A stretch of DNA of 64,000 nt from assembly GCA_024349245.1 (NCBI GenBank), contig JALDNG010000020.1, positions 5,214,501 through 5,278,500 of the forward strand, read 5' to 3'. This stretch comes from Neodontobutis hainanensis (Eukaryota; Chordata; Actinopteri; Gobiiformes; Odontobutidae). Shown piece after piece: positions 1-12,100 of this stretch (position 1 is the first letter of the stretch; the number at the start of each line of letters is the position of its first letter). The notes under the pieces were generated by a model. The model saw nothing but the letters and a program-made list of their open reading frames with translations, was not told the DNA's origin and made no database searches. The position numbers and the translations under genes are program-made.

Positions 1-660
1 GTTGTGGACAAAAAGTTAAATTTTGGTCTCATCTCTCCAAATGACTTTGTTCCAGAAGTTTTGAGGCTTGACTCTGTGCTGTTTGGTGTATTGTAAGTGG
101 GATGCTTTGTGGCATTTGTGTAGTAATGGTTTTCTTCACTTATTTGTGGGTTTCTCTTTGCATCCCGAACCATTTTTCTGGCAGTTGTGGCTGAAATTTT
201 TGGTTATTGGTTTGGTTTCAATTAAAATTTAAATTTTCTTAATTAGAGTTTAAACACTGCTGATTGAAATCTCAATTCCTTGGACATCTTTTGTATCACT
301 TTTCTGTTTATTAAAGTTCAATTACCTTTTTACCGCAGATCCTTTGACAATTTATTTGCTTTTCCCATGACTCCGACAGAAACGTCAGAGCAGCACTGGA
401 TGAAAGATGCCAGAGTCTGTCAGGAGCCCAGAAACTCACTGACCTTTTATAAACATACACTGATTACAAGCACAGATCACAGGTGAGGATGGTTACCTTT
501 ACTAGCCATTCAAGCCTGTTTGTGTCAACTTGTGTGCATGTTATCAGGCAAAATAACCAACAGATTTGCTTGACAATAAATGGCTTCACTTAACCACTAA
601 CTTTGAGTAAAAAAAAGGGTTTTGCCTTTTTTCATATTCTCCAAAAATCACAAATTCTAT
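1..660 (-). mobile_element. decayed Tc1-like transposon remnant (truncated by window edge)
   Basis: Read on the minus strand from about 369, the sequence begins MGKANKLSKDLR and then hits a stop; further on come SKELRF, ISATTARKMVRDAKRNPQI and, in another frame, a segment ending FWNKVIWRDETKI. These match the N-terminal helix-turn-helix start, the linker and the first catalytic Asp region (W-x-D-E-T) of fish Tc1-type transposases. Internal stops and at least one frameshift show it is dead. Bases 370-660 look like the untranslated 5' flank of the same element, but I see no intact terminal inverted repeat near 660. The rest lies outside the window. Confidence 0.85.
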
Positions 661-2394
661 AATAATAAACCCATAATGAAAGTGTAAACTGGATTTTTCT
701 ATAAAATGTCCAAATGTCATCTAGTTATTGTAGAAAATATGGCTAAGTATGTATATCATATATCACCTTTTTGAGTGTTTATGTTATGGGCTGCACTCGT
801 CTCTTTCTTGACTTGGTTTTTGGGCCCTTGGTTAGAGCCATCTCTAGTTTACCAACTTGAACCTTTTTCATCTGTGTGCTCGACCACTCCAGATTTCTTT
901 TGCTAATGTTTGTTCAACCTTCAGTAAGTACTATAAATGCCCACCTGTTTCATTTGACGGTGGGCCTTGCTATAAGCTGTCAAACAACCACTCTTAGTTT
1001 GAGCCTGGCCCTGCTAATCTCCTCCAGTCTCTCCTCTAAGCTTGCCAACAATCTAAGGAGACACGCTTTTCCTTCAAGGCCGATAATCATCTCTCTCTGC
1101 CGCGAACCTCAACGTTTTAATGTATGCATGCCTCGCGCTGGTGATTTTTCAGGAAATGTGTGTATGGCATTTGCCCGAGCTCCTTTCTAAAATTGTCCTC
1201 AATTCTTTTTTCTTATCAAAGTCTCAGGACAATCAGTGGTTTATCGCTGCTGGAAACGAGTGCGGGAAGCAGATGTTGTTCTGATTAAGCACATTTTTAC
1301 CAGCATATAGGACGCCTTCAGGCCTAAGAGAAGTCGAGGGCCAAGTCTGGGAATCTGCGCTCATGATATCTGCTTAACATGTGCTGCTGAGGGGACCAAC
1401 TGCCAAAAGAGTCTGTCTTTATTCCCTCTGTGGGTTTAGCTTATGGACAACAAAGTTAAACCATTTTCACACTTCCTCAAAAGTAGCCAATATTAGAGTC
1501 AGATGAATTTTATTTGTTCGGGTGTGAACAGGTTTAAAATAGGAGCGCTTTAGACCAGTCTGAAAATGAAATTTAAATTTACTGTTTAAGACCACTGTTC
1601 TTCACATTTCTCTGACAAATACTAACTATGATGTTGAGTGAATAAATGTACAGTTTGATTATAATATATTAACTTGAATATAGAGAATAAATGACCAACA
1701 GAGACACAATGAAATGTAATGAAATAATGATCACTTTAGTCTTTAATAGGCCCTGTTGATGCTCTTATTCTTCATTTTGGGATTTTTCTAACATTCTTAC
1801 ATCTTGCTCCAAAGGGTTAAGAGATACAGTAGTTCTTACGCAGACACGTCTTCGTCCCCAAATTCGTATGTGTACATAAGGAAAAAGGGGCACCTATGGC
1901 CTATACATTCATTGTAAAAGGTGTAGAAACAGAGGTGGATTAAGATGGCAAGAGCTTAAACTGAACAGTTTAGAAATATGGTAAATTGATAATGTATAAG
2001 ATGTGTGTGTAGAAGTATATGCACAAGTGCTTTTTTATTACTTTTGTTGTATTAAGAGCTTGTCCAACTAGGAAATAAAGGGAACACTAATTACTCAACA
2101 AATGATGTAAATGTTCATAAAAATAAAAGATAAAAAAAAAGAATCTAACCAACTTTCCCTGCAGTGTGAACATGGCCGAACCATCGTTTGCTTCTTTACT
2201 GCCAACTTCCTCATTTTCCTGTTATATAACGCTTCTATTATACGTAATGAAAACGCAGTAATCAATGCATGACAGTTAGGTAATCAACCCTTTTCTCTCC
2301 AGACATAATGACGGCAGTGGAAACGCTGATGCCCTTCGTATTGAATGAGAACAAATAGGCAGGGACACAGTCGTGCAGTTTCTACTTTAATAAG
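661..2394. other. downstream intergenic DNA, no gene seen
   Basis: About 1.7 kb between the transposon remnant and the inferred end of epha4. A short plus-strand frame (876-1190) has no recognisable domain. The stretch is AT-rich past 1500. I see nothing functional that I can support. Confidence 0.6.
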
Positions 2395-2413
2395 AATGCA
2401 CTCTGGCACTCCT

Positions 2414-2419
2414 TTTATT
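2414..2419 (-). promoter_or_regulatory. candidate distal poly(A) signal AATAAA
   Basis: On the minus strand the sequence reads GAAAATAAAAGG, with an exact AATAAA. It follows a U-rich stretch and lies about 3.6 kb after the stop codon. This is a plausible end of the long epha4 transcript; the cleavage site would fall near 2390-2400. Other AATAAA copies exist, so this is a choice rather than proof. Confidence 0.4.
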
Positions 2420-3620
2420 TTCTTCACTTTAGGCTATTATTTTACAAACTAGATATAAAAGGACATAAATAAATGACATAAGTTACATGTACCTAGAGCT
2501 CCTGGACAAAAAAAAACAAACAAACAAAAAAAAAAACAAGGCCAAAAAAATGGATTGTGATCATCAAAAAAGGTACAAAATGTCATTGAGAATGTTAGAT
2601 CTACATGACTAGATCATATGGCATCTGAAGGCATACAAGGACAGATTACTCTTGAGATTGTTACATTATTTTTTCTGTTTTTCTTATTTTTTTCAACATT
2701 TAAGCAAAAGGAAAAGAGTATTTTACAGTACATTCTGGTTTCCTTCTCCTTTCCAACATCTCTTGCATAATTCCAAACAGGTCCTTTTTATCTCATCGTT
2801 TCAAAGCCAACAAAAAGTAACACAAAAAGGAGTGAGCAGTAGCGCTGTATTAAGGACGGAGGTGGTTCTGTATTGTATGAAGCCTTGTATGACTTGCAGA
2901 AACATTCACGTTGTTCAAAGAGATAGAAAGAAAAAAGTAGTCCATTGAGTTGAACCTGTAGTACTTGTAGCTTTGTTAAAAAAATTACGTTTCCCTTCTT
3001 TAACACCGTTTCCTGTCTCGTCTGATCCCCAGTTATGTTTAGGTGTGTTATTTTCAGCTGCACCCATTTGACAAATTGAGCTTTTACAAACTCTTTTTGT
3101 ATAGGGGTATCATTCCAGAAAGCTGTTAAATAAATGCTTTTGTTGCAGCAGAAACACACCTTAAATAGTTTTAAGACGACACAAAAGCAAAACAAAAAAT
3201 AAAATTATATGAAAAAAAAAAAAAGTCTGGGGCTCTTTAATATATTTATCAAAAACAATACAACTCTGTTATGTCGTTCTACAGTGGCATGAAAACAGAC
3301 ACAATTACTGATAGTACTTCAGGACATTGGCATTCATACAACATACATTCTGCTCACAATCACACGCTCAAATCAAATGCTTGTTACTTTACATGCAAAC
3401 AAAGACCAACACAACCAAAATATAATTACAAAATAAACATGAAACTTTTAAAAATAAAAGCACATTATTTGCTGGAGCAGGGCTTCTCGATTATATTACA
3501 TTCGTCTTATTGTCTCTTTTGATGCTGTGAGATCATTCATAGTAGTTCCAGTACATTGCTGGACGGCCAGTTTGTCACCCAGACGTGCTGGCCCCGGGAT
3601 GAATTTGTCATCTCAATGTC

Positions 3621-3690
3621 AGAGGAGACGCCAAGGAGAGCAGGAGGAGGAGGAAGAGGAGGGAGGAAGGAGAGAGAAGCAGGAAGACGA
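3621..3690. repeat. purine-rich low-complexity tract
   Basis: The plus strand is a run of GAG and GGA units from about 3621 to 3690. If transcribed within the epha4 3' UTR the mRNA would carry a C/U-rich tract, the kind bound by polypyrimidine-tract proteins. The Glu-rich plus-strand reading is a by-product of this composition. Confidence 0.6.
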
Positions 3691-5930
3691 TGAGAAAATT
3701 CTGGTCGCGGAGAGAAAAGCGGCCAAGGATCCTATTTATGATGGACGGCAGCAGCTGTAGAGAAAGAATAGAGGCCCACATCAGTCACGCTGGTTTTGAA
3801 CATAAACAATTTCGGCCTGGCTTCCATTTTGACCGACAATACTGTCGCTCCAAGGAAAGTTCGACTCATCTGCTAAATGACACCGGGCACCAACACCAGA
3901 GCATCCAGGGAAAATATGAATTTCATATCATTGATGTATCAACTTGTGTGCACCACATGTTATTGTGTTTACGTTATGAAAGATATTCTTGACATTTTGG
4001 AATGCATTGGAGGGATTACAATAAACACTAAATGTGGCTGTGCTTTAGCTGTTTATATACAGCAGTCAGTTTGACTCACACTACCAAAGAAAATCAATCC
4101 TTTGTCATGTTTTAAATACCCCTCAGACAAAATAATGATTGATTACTTTCACTGTGAAAAGTAGACTCTTTATTATTAAAGAAAAGTACACTTAATGTTA
4201 GTAACTTTAATTATGTTCATGCTTATTTTCTGAAAATATTTATTTCAAGTTAAACTTGGTTTTGCGATTCATTACATAACGTAATTTAGCTGCAATGTCT
4301 AGTCTTGTATCAAAGTAAATGGCTGCACAATCACAATGAACAAGGTCACTTTTACATCTGTGAGCACAAAAAAAGGTCAAAAGACAGTTCAAATATAGGT
4401 TGACTTTAGAATTGGCTGCAAGAAATAAATGTCTGCACTACTTCAAGCTATTAAATGAACTTGCAATAGTGAATGTAATATAACTCAGTGCTATTGCATA
4501 AATTAAATTGGTTAAGTGAGCCGTATCGGTGTGGACTTTGCTGACTTAAGTTTTATTATCTTCATAAATTAGGATCTGCCAAAAAATCAGGAAATAAAAA
4601 TCTGGGGTTAATCAAATATTAGAGCAAAATGCATCATCTGGCGCTTACATTTAATCTATACATATTTATATTTGCTGCCGTGTGGGGCACGAACGTGAGC
4701 TCTAGTGGGCTGCCTTTGGAGCACTCTGCGGCAGGATTAAGTCAGGTCATTAGCATGCTAGTGCCATGCAGCAGAGCCTCACAACGATCACAGAGCAGTG
4801 GCTATTGATCTGCTGTGGCCGCTCGAGGTGCCATGACCTGTGTGTTAATTAACAGCATCTTTGCAGCTAGGCTGCCAATGACGAGCTATAGGAGGTGAGC
4901 TAATGAAGCTAACGGCACTTGTTGAATTAACATCTTTAATACTATCGTTTCTTCACAATAAAATGGTGGGATATCATAAAATGTTTGCTATTTTGTCTTC
5001 GTTTTTTATTACAGAAAACTCACCTTGTGTGAATTATCCGTGGTGTACTTTCTCCAGTGTGAATGCTTGAATCATTCCACATCTATATTGCTTTTATCCT
5101 GAAAAGGTCCAGCCAATATATTCCTTCATTCCTGCACCCGCAGGTCCTACAGTAAAGGAACGGGGCCTTTTTTCAAGCGGCAATATGTGTAAAAATCCAA
5201 ATCGAATGTTGGAAAAAGGTGGAGGAGGGCATTTTTTGGGAAGTCGGGAGTGGTAAGGCTCCTCTGGAAGATCAAAAACAATCTCAGCAAGATCCTGAAG
5301 GCAAAAAAAATGGAGTGTTCTTGGAGAAAAACAAGGCTGGCCAAAGCAAAAAGCACAAGAAGTTCCTTAAAGTATGCCTTCCATGCACCACAGTGTCCCC
5401 TAGGAATCCAACCCTCGACCTCCTCACATCTGACGGTGAAGATCCTCCATTTTGTCGGCGAGATATCAAACAGATCCAGCTGAGTGAGAACAATGGTGGA
5501 CGCTGAAAAGCCAGTGAGTCCCACACAAACAGTTCATGTACAATAAACACAGTCACAGAAAATCAAAAGAAGTCTGCTCCAAGCATTATTTCCAAAGAAA
5601 AGTTCCAGAAACAACACTTTGCCCGAGAGGAGGGAGAATAGGTACAATCCCAGTCCTTCCCATTTTTCCTTCCAGACCATTAAAGGCACTCCAAATTGGC
5701 CTTGGAAGCACTTTTCCATCCATTCATCAATCTATCCATAAATGTTGCAGACAAAAGAGTCCGATTCTCTAAAACAACAAAAAGGGCAACGACATAGGTC
5801 TGTATTTCAAAAAAGTGCCATTTTCTCCACTTTTTTTTCTTCTTCAGCGACGTCTTCTTTTCTTTTAAATCCAATTTAAAGTGCATGAATGAGGTAAACT
5901 ATTTCTTCATAGTTTGTCTCTTTTTATGTT

Positions 5931-5970
5931 TAATTTTTTATTTATTTTTTATTTTTATTTTATTATTTTT
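5931..5970 (-). promoter_or_regulatory. cluster of AATAAA-like hexamers soon after the stop codon
   Basis: On the minus strand, 60-100 bases after the stop codon, the sequence is almost only A and T and carries several overlapping AATAAA copies. It could serve as a proximal poly(A) site giving a very short 3' UTR, or may simply be low-complexity DNA. Confidence 0.35.
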
Positions 5971-6028
5971 GTACGAAAAGAAGTCGTTTTGCCTTGTTTT
6001 TCCTTTAATTTTCCTTCCTTAAAATCAA

Positions 6029-6143
6029 TCAGACGGGAACCATTCTGCCTTGCATCTGTTGCATTTGGGACAGCATTCCCTGGACACTGGTCAGGATCTT
6101 GTTCTGGTGCGCAGCGGAGGAGATGCCAATGCGAGCCATGTCC
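6029..6143 (-). CDS. epha4: epha4 coding exon 17 (SAM end, PDZ-binding tail, stop)
   Basis: 115 bp of coding sequence, residues 951-988 plus TGA (6029-6031). Reads DMARIGISSAAHQNKILTSV and ends QMQGRMVPV. The terminal Val-Pro-Val is the EphA4 PDZ-binding type tail. The acceptor is tttccag; the exon continues into the 3' UTR. Confidence 0.97.
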
Positions 6144-9100
6144 CTGGAAACATGTGAAAAAGCAGACATTTAAGACAATGAAAACAAACACTAAAGAGTT
6201 GTTCCACATGATGCATTTTACAGCCTTCCTGAGAAATTGGGCTGACGGTTTAATGGCTGCATCAGGAATTTTACTTGCTTAAGCTAATCCTGCAATCTTA
6301 ATGGATGAAAAAGTAATTCATATCCATAGGTTAATAGTAACGTGTTGTTTTAAATTGAATAAATAAATAACTTTACTTTTACTCTCAAGTGACTTTTTTG
6401 CTAGACTCATATTTATTGTCTTCTACTCACTCTTGTGTCATGTGGACCACAGCCTCTGGAGTTGTGTAGCCAGCAGCAGTAAAGTTGTCGCAGTATCTCT
6501 CCATACCAATGGCTTGCAGCCAGTCTTCCACTGTTCCCACAGCGGGCGACGCCTCAGGGCTCCCTGGCTCCAGCAGAGTGGTATTGGACCTGTTGGGACA
6601 GACAAACAAATAAGAAAACTTATTTCATAGTTGGCTTTTAGCATGATTTTGATGTTTCAAATGCCTGTGGAGAGTGTTTCAGTTTTGGGCTCGCTAGACT
6701 ACTGCCCAAAAACAGTCCAGGGAGTAGTTATTTCTTTCCCAAAATGATTTGACTTGAGTGCAACTGCCTGAGCAAACATAGTAAAAGTTACAATCTGAAT
6801 CATGAAGCGGTAATGATCCGATATGTTACGCAGCCTGAAATGCCACTCATTCATCACTGCAGCAGCGATGATGACCATGAACAGAGCTGACAGTATTAAG
6901 GGAATTAGAGTTGGGCTGTATTATTAAAGAGGCATGACACATACATGATGTGTAATGACAGAGCGCAACCCGAAGGTTGTTAAATGCACTGTGCTACATT
7001 TCAATATGCCATTTTCTTCTTGATGTAATCAGCAGATCTGTAACATTTAGCTCTGTTCTGTATCGCTGCTTGATAGGTCCTACCAGAAACTCAGCCAAAC
7101 AGAGTTCCCTCCTGGGTGTCACTGACACACTTTGTTAATCCTTATTTCACAGAAAACATGAAACTCTGGCACACATGGGTGAGCTTTACAGCGCTGTCGA
7201 GTCCCTCTTTAGATTTGGATATTCATCTGCAGTTGGCCTTTCGCACACTGACAGAGTTACCTCTTTTCTTCACCTCATATTTTATCTTTATGTGGTGCTG
7301 TTGGCCATGAAACATTTACAAGAGACTGGTGAATCTTAGGCAGTCACTGTCTCATCCTGCTCTGGTGATGCTCACTTTATCACCTGGTCTTAGTCGGAAG
7401 AGATAATCTGTAAATTGTCATGGGCTTTTGATTTAAAATTCTCTTTGACCAAAATCTAAAGAAAGTGTATTTGCTTTTGAGATTAAATCACATAGTTTTA
7501 GGTTCACTCTTGAGTACTATAACATTACTAATTTCCGGTTCTTGTAACTGTAAACGCTGCATTTATTGGATTCAGTTCTGCTAATTACTTCTCTAGGCTT
7601 TGCACTCACTGTGTCCCATTAGGTCTGTGTGAGCGCACACACTCGCACTTGTTAAAGTTAAACAGACTCTCCCTAGCTTGCAACCAGTCTGTAAACACGA
7701 ATAGGTCATTCTCAACATGTGAATGTGTCCCTCCCAAGTAATGGTGTCAAGAGTTGGAGGGTCATGTTTGTTTTTAACTCAGCGTTACATCGTAACTCTT
7801 GGTCCTCCGTCAGAGCTGTTACATTCCCCAAGTGGAGAGCACCATTAAGCCTTAGTGTGCAGAGATCCATTATGGTGGCTACTTGTGTTTAAAGAGCCAC
7901 ACATTGCTGGTAGATAATGTTTAATGGTTGCTGTAAATACTGGATTGTCTAAGCCAGTTACCTACATTGCAAAACTGATTTCCTGACTTGTCACTATACT
8001 GGATGTCTAAAAATAGCCTGAAGCTAAAAAAAACACTATCTAGGCTTGTGCCTTGTGGTGCTTTACCGGATAGTGCTCTCTCCCCCAGTCCTCTTTAGAG
8101 TGTTGGGGTTCCGGATCAGCTTGTCTAACATGTTCACAATTTGTCCGAACTTTGGCCGGTCGGCTCTCTCCCTCTGCCAGCAGTCCAACATGAGCTGGTG
8201 GAGCGCCACAGGACAGTCCATGGGTGGCGGCAGCCGGTAGCCCTCATCAATTGCCTTGATCACCTGCAAAAAATGGTGTTGTAAGTGTTTCTGAGAGAAT
8301 TGAAACTGTTGATAATTTGATTATCAGTTTTCCAGTTCCACCCATAAACATTAATCTTTCCCTTACTTTGGGCAACTACACATAGTATTTGTTTATGCAT
8401 ACATTCAATTCTTCAACATCATTAGTGGCAGCAACAATGCAAAATCCATGTGTAATGAGAAAAGGCAACACAGAACTGGTGTTTATTACCCCTGAAGGTA
8501 ATGTGATTATAGATAATTATGTGCATAAAACCTGATTTCCTGTTACTTACATCTTGGTTACTCATGTCCCAATATGGCCGCTCGCCATATGACATCACCT
8601 CCCACATGACGATGCCATAGCTCCACACATCACTCGCCGAAGTGAACTTCCTGTATGCAATGGCCTCTGGGGCAGTCCAGCGGATGGGGATCTTCCCTCC
8701 CTGAAAATGAGGGATGGATGCATTAATGAAAGCCGACAAGTAAGGTGACATGTATACGGGACAGTGCCTGGGTGGAACGCTTACCCTTGTGGTGTACGCT
8801 GCCTCTGGGTCGTCCTCCAACACACGGGACATACCGAAATCGGACACTTTGCACACTAGGTTGCTGTTCACCAGAATGTTGCGAGCCGCCACGTCACGGT
8901 GCACATAGCTCATGTCGGAGAGATATTTCATGCCTGATGCGATGCCACGCAGGATGCCCACCAACTGGATTACAGTGAAGCGACCATCATTTTTCTGCAG
9001 AGCAAAAGGGAAATTATTTACAATTTGTTTTATAAAGATGGCATGTTGTATTTAATTTAGATTTATGTATAGTTAGTGGCTGACAAAGTAATATTTTCAC

Positions 9101-12100
9101 CAGAGCTCATACACTATAAAAGCTACATAGGCTGTAGCTACATCTTCCTTTGTTACCATTTTGCTTTGTTTTTCTGATTAACTTCATATTTCAATAAACT
9201 TTGTGAAACAAGGTCTGTTATTTTAAAGTATCATGTAAAAAGCACTGATGCCAGGGCACATGCGTAACCTGCACACACCTCCTTGAAGACAAAACTCAGA
9301 GCGGATAAAGCTTAGAGCTAATGTTTGTGAGTAGATGCTTGTAATTTCAGTGGATGACATTACAGAGATAAGATGGGATCAGCTCACTACTATCACACAC
9401 ATATACACATGACAGAAACGCATGACGGACCCTCAGGAATGCATCCAGCGATCCGTTCTCCATGTACTCGGTGATAATCATCACTGGCTTACCTAGAGAG
9501 AGTGGGAAAATGAAAGGCAGATGATTATTGAGGTAAACCATGCACATCACTGCCTGCCGCAGTGGGAGGTGTTCTCAAGGGACAGTATTTCAGTGTGTGT
9601 TGGACCATCCATCTCCGTCCCGTAGTGATTTAATTAGCTCAGTGTTACGCTTGCCCTGACATTGCTTTAACTACACACAAAGCATCTCCTTTAAAACAAA
9701 GCACACACTTTTTGTGTTTATGCAAATATGAACTGACATGGCCACAGTATCCAAAATCTCATCCCAGTCACCCACCCAGAATCCATCTGACTCACTATTT
9801 ATGTCACTCACAGGCCTTTTGCCCTCTTTCTCCTCTGCCAACTCTCCACACATCTGTCACTCTCCTGCTAGTTCCTCTCTATTGCTTTCTTTTCCCTAAT
9901 GCCACTCCTTGCTGGCCTTTCTCACCCCATCCCTCTGTCTCTCTAGAGGGAAGCGCTTGTGTCTTTATCTTAGCTGGGACAGGCTGCAGGCAGAGTGGGT
10001 GGACAGTCCCTGGAGGGTCTCTGTCTGTCTTTGTCTCGGAAGATAGCGGGCGGTGTTTTATCCCAAAACGGCAGCAAGCCAGTAGCTAACCAGCCATGTC
10101 AACAACACATGCCCACATGCCCATTTCAAGTGGCACAGTTATGGTGGATCTAAAGTGCTAAGTTAAACCTTATGCCTTCCGGCAAGGTTCTGATTTTGTG
10201 TGGTAAAGCAAAATAAAGAATTTGAGTCGCTGTTGGCAGTCGAGGTCTAGAAGGTGAAGTTCCTCCACTCTACAGTAATCCACTGCCCATGCCAAGAGGC
10301 CGTCAGTCACTGCTCTGCCCACCGTGTGATTGGCACTCCATTAATTACAGGGCGCTCCAGTGATTCCCCCAAAAAGAGGAAGTGGAGTTAAAGTTGGAGC
10401 AGAGTGGGGGCCTTCTTTGTCAGCCATCTTTGTTCCCTTTGTTGTGTGCCACTGCCCTGGGGCCGCCAATGAGTGACAGCTCCCCGATCAAGTCTGAGGA
10501 GCGTCTGACCTGCGACCTTAAACTCTCGCCTTCCCAGCCCCGCCCTTTTCCTCCCAGTCCATTTGCATGCTAATTCCTTGTTTACTGAATACACCCTGCC
10601 GCCTTTGGCAATGAACTCTGGGCAAGGGCCCCACCAGTAGGCTGATTATCACCTGCCAACAAAACAGGGTAAGGGGAAAGCGCAACAGGGTTCTCTGGAG
10701 GCCCCATCAGTAGCAACAAACAAAGATCTCCTCTTTAAAAGCAGATCTGTTTGAAATTATCACAGTTTTCCTCCATATGAATTGGCCTTAACTACACTGC
10801 ATTTGAGTTGTAATGAAGGTAGATTTAAATTAGCATAGCAAACCTTTATATGCATTCTCCTTTCAAGATTGTGGACAAGTGCCAGCAAGAGATTTCTGCA
10901 CATTTATGTATTTTACTGCCTATTTAGAGTTCCTCCATAATTAATAAGGTTTAATTGGCTCAGTTGGACATGCTAGCAAACTGAGGCTAGATTGAGTATT
11001 CCTTTTAAGCTGATTGTAATAGACAGGGGAGTGCAATTCAAATAATGGATTTTTAATAGATTCCACTGACACACTCAAGTGTGAAGGACTAATTTGCCCA
11101 AACCTCATGTCAAGCTCTCAGAAGGAAGAGTGAAAGGAGGTTTGGTGGGAGTTATTGGACACAGTTCTTGTCACTCTTCCACATCCTGTCACCGCTGCTT
11201 AGAACAACCACATATCCGCCATCTATCTATTCTTCATCTAAGCTTATCTTTCATATTTCAACCTGTGGTTCAGTTCTGCTTTCCCCTATTTTAGTTTTTT
11301 GTCTTCTGAGCTATTAAATTCGATGTGTTTATGTTATGTTTAAATAAATAAAACCTTCCTTTAGGCTTAATTACAATTGGCTCCAGAAAAATGCTTGAAT
11401 TAAAGAAAAGCCCTACATAGTGACACAAAATAATCAATAAATAAGCTATAATTATATACATTGTATTTGTATTACAAGTACCATTCCGAAGGATAGGTGT
11501 GTAGGAGACCATTTAATCCTCACACATCTTTTCAAACGGACTAAATTTTTCATTGTTTTTTCAATATTTTCCAGTCTTTTAACCCTATCAGCTACAGTCA
11601 CACAGTCAAATGTATATTAATGACCAATATTTGCAAAGGAGTTTATTTGTCCCGTGTGCTTATGTGTGCTCTAATCCATCAGCTCCACACCAGCTTTCTG
11701 TTTTCTGTCTAAATTCACACCTCCGGCCCCACTTCTGTTCGTCTCTGATTTCCTTTCCTTCCTCCTGTCCATCTGTCCTCATTTTCTCTGCCTTGCTCTC
11801 TGTGAGGTCTGAGAGGTCATTCCTGGCGCTGAGTGCTGTGATAGGTGATAAGGCACTGGGCAGGGGCTGCTGTTCCCTTTTCAGCCCTGTCTGGACATAG
11901 TGTGTGCATGTGTGAAAGAGACAGTGGTATCTATAGTGCAGATAGCACCAGACTGTTGTGTCGTGACACATTAAGACACTTCATCCATCTACAGCGCTGA
12001 CCAACAGCTACGCATGTAATCACCAGCACACAGGCGCCGACGTCTGCTGACAAGACATTCAGAAAATGGCATGGGGGAAAAGGTTGTTAAAGAGAAAAAA

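Larger units (their letters stand above)
2395..6028 (-). other. epha4: probable epha4 3' UTR
   Basis: No splice site or convincing reading frame is seen after the stop codon. On the minus strand the stretch is AT- and U-rich with many AATAAA hexamers, and the last kilobase (2400-3260) has the U/A-rich look of a vertebrate 3' UTR. A UTR of about 3.6 kb is in the range known for mammalian EPHA4. The end near 2395 is inferred from the hexamer at 2414-2419. Shorter forms could end at hexamers near 5938-5963, 5005-5010 or 4552-4557. Short open frames on either strand here resemble no family. Confidence 0.5.

Noticed and set aside
3527..3760. Glu-rich plus-strand open frame
   Set aside because: Product of a GAG/GGA low-complexity tract, antisense to the epha4 3' UTR.
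5147..5524. Overlapping open frames of 90-125 codons on both strands
   Set aside because: They lie in the presumed 3' UTR, have no known domain and compete with each other on both strands.
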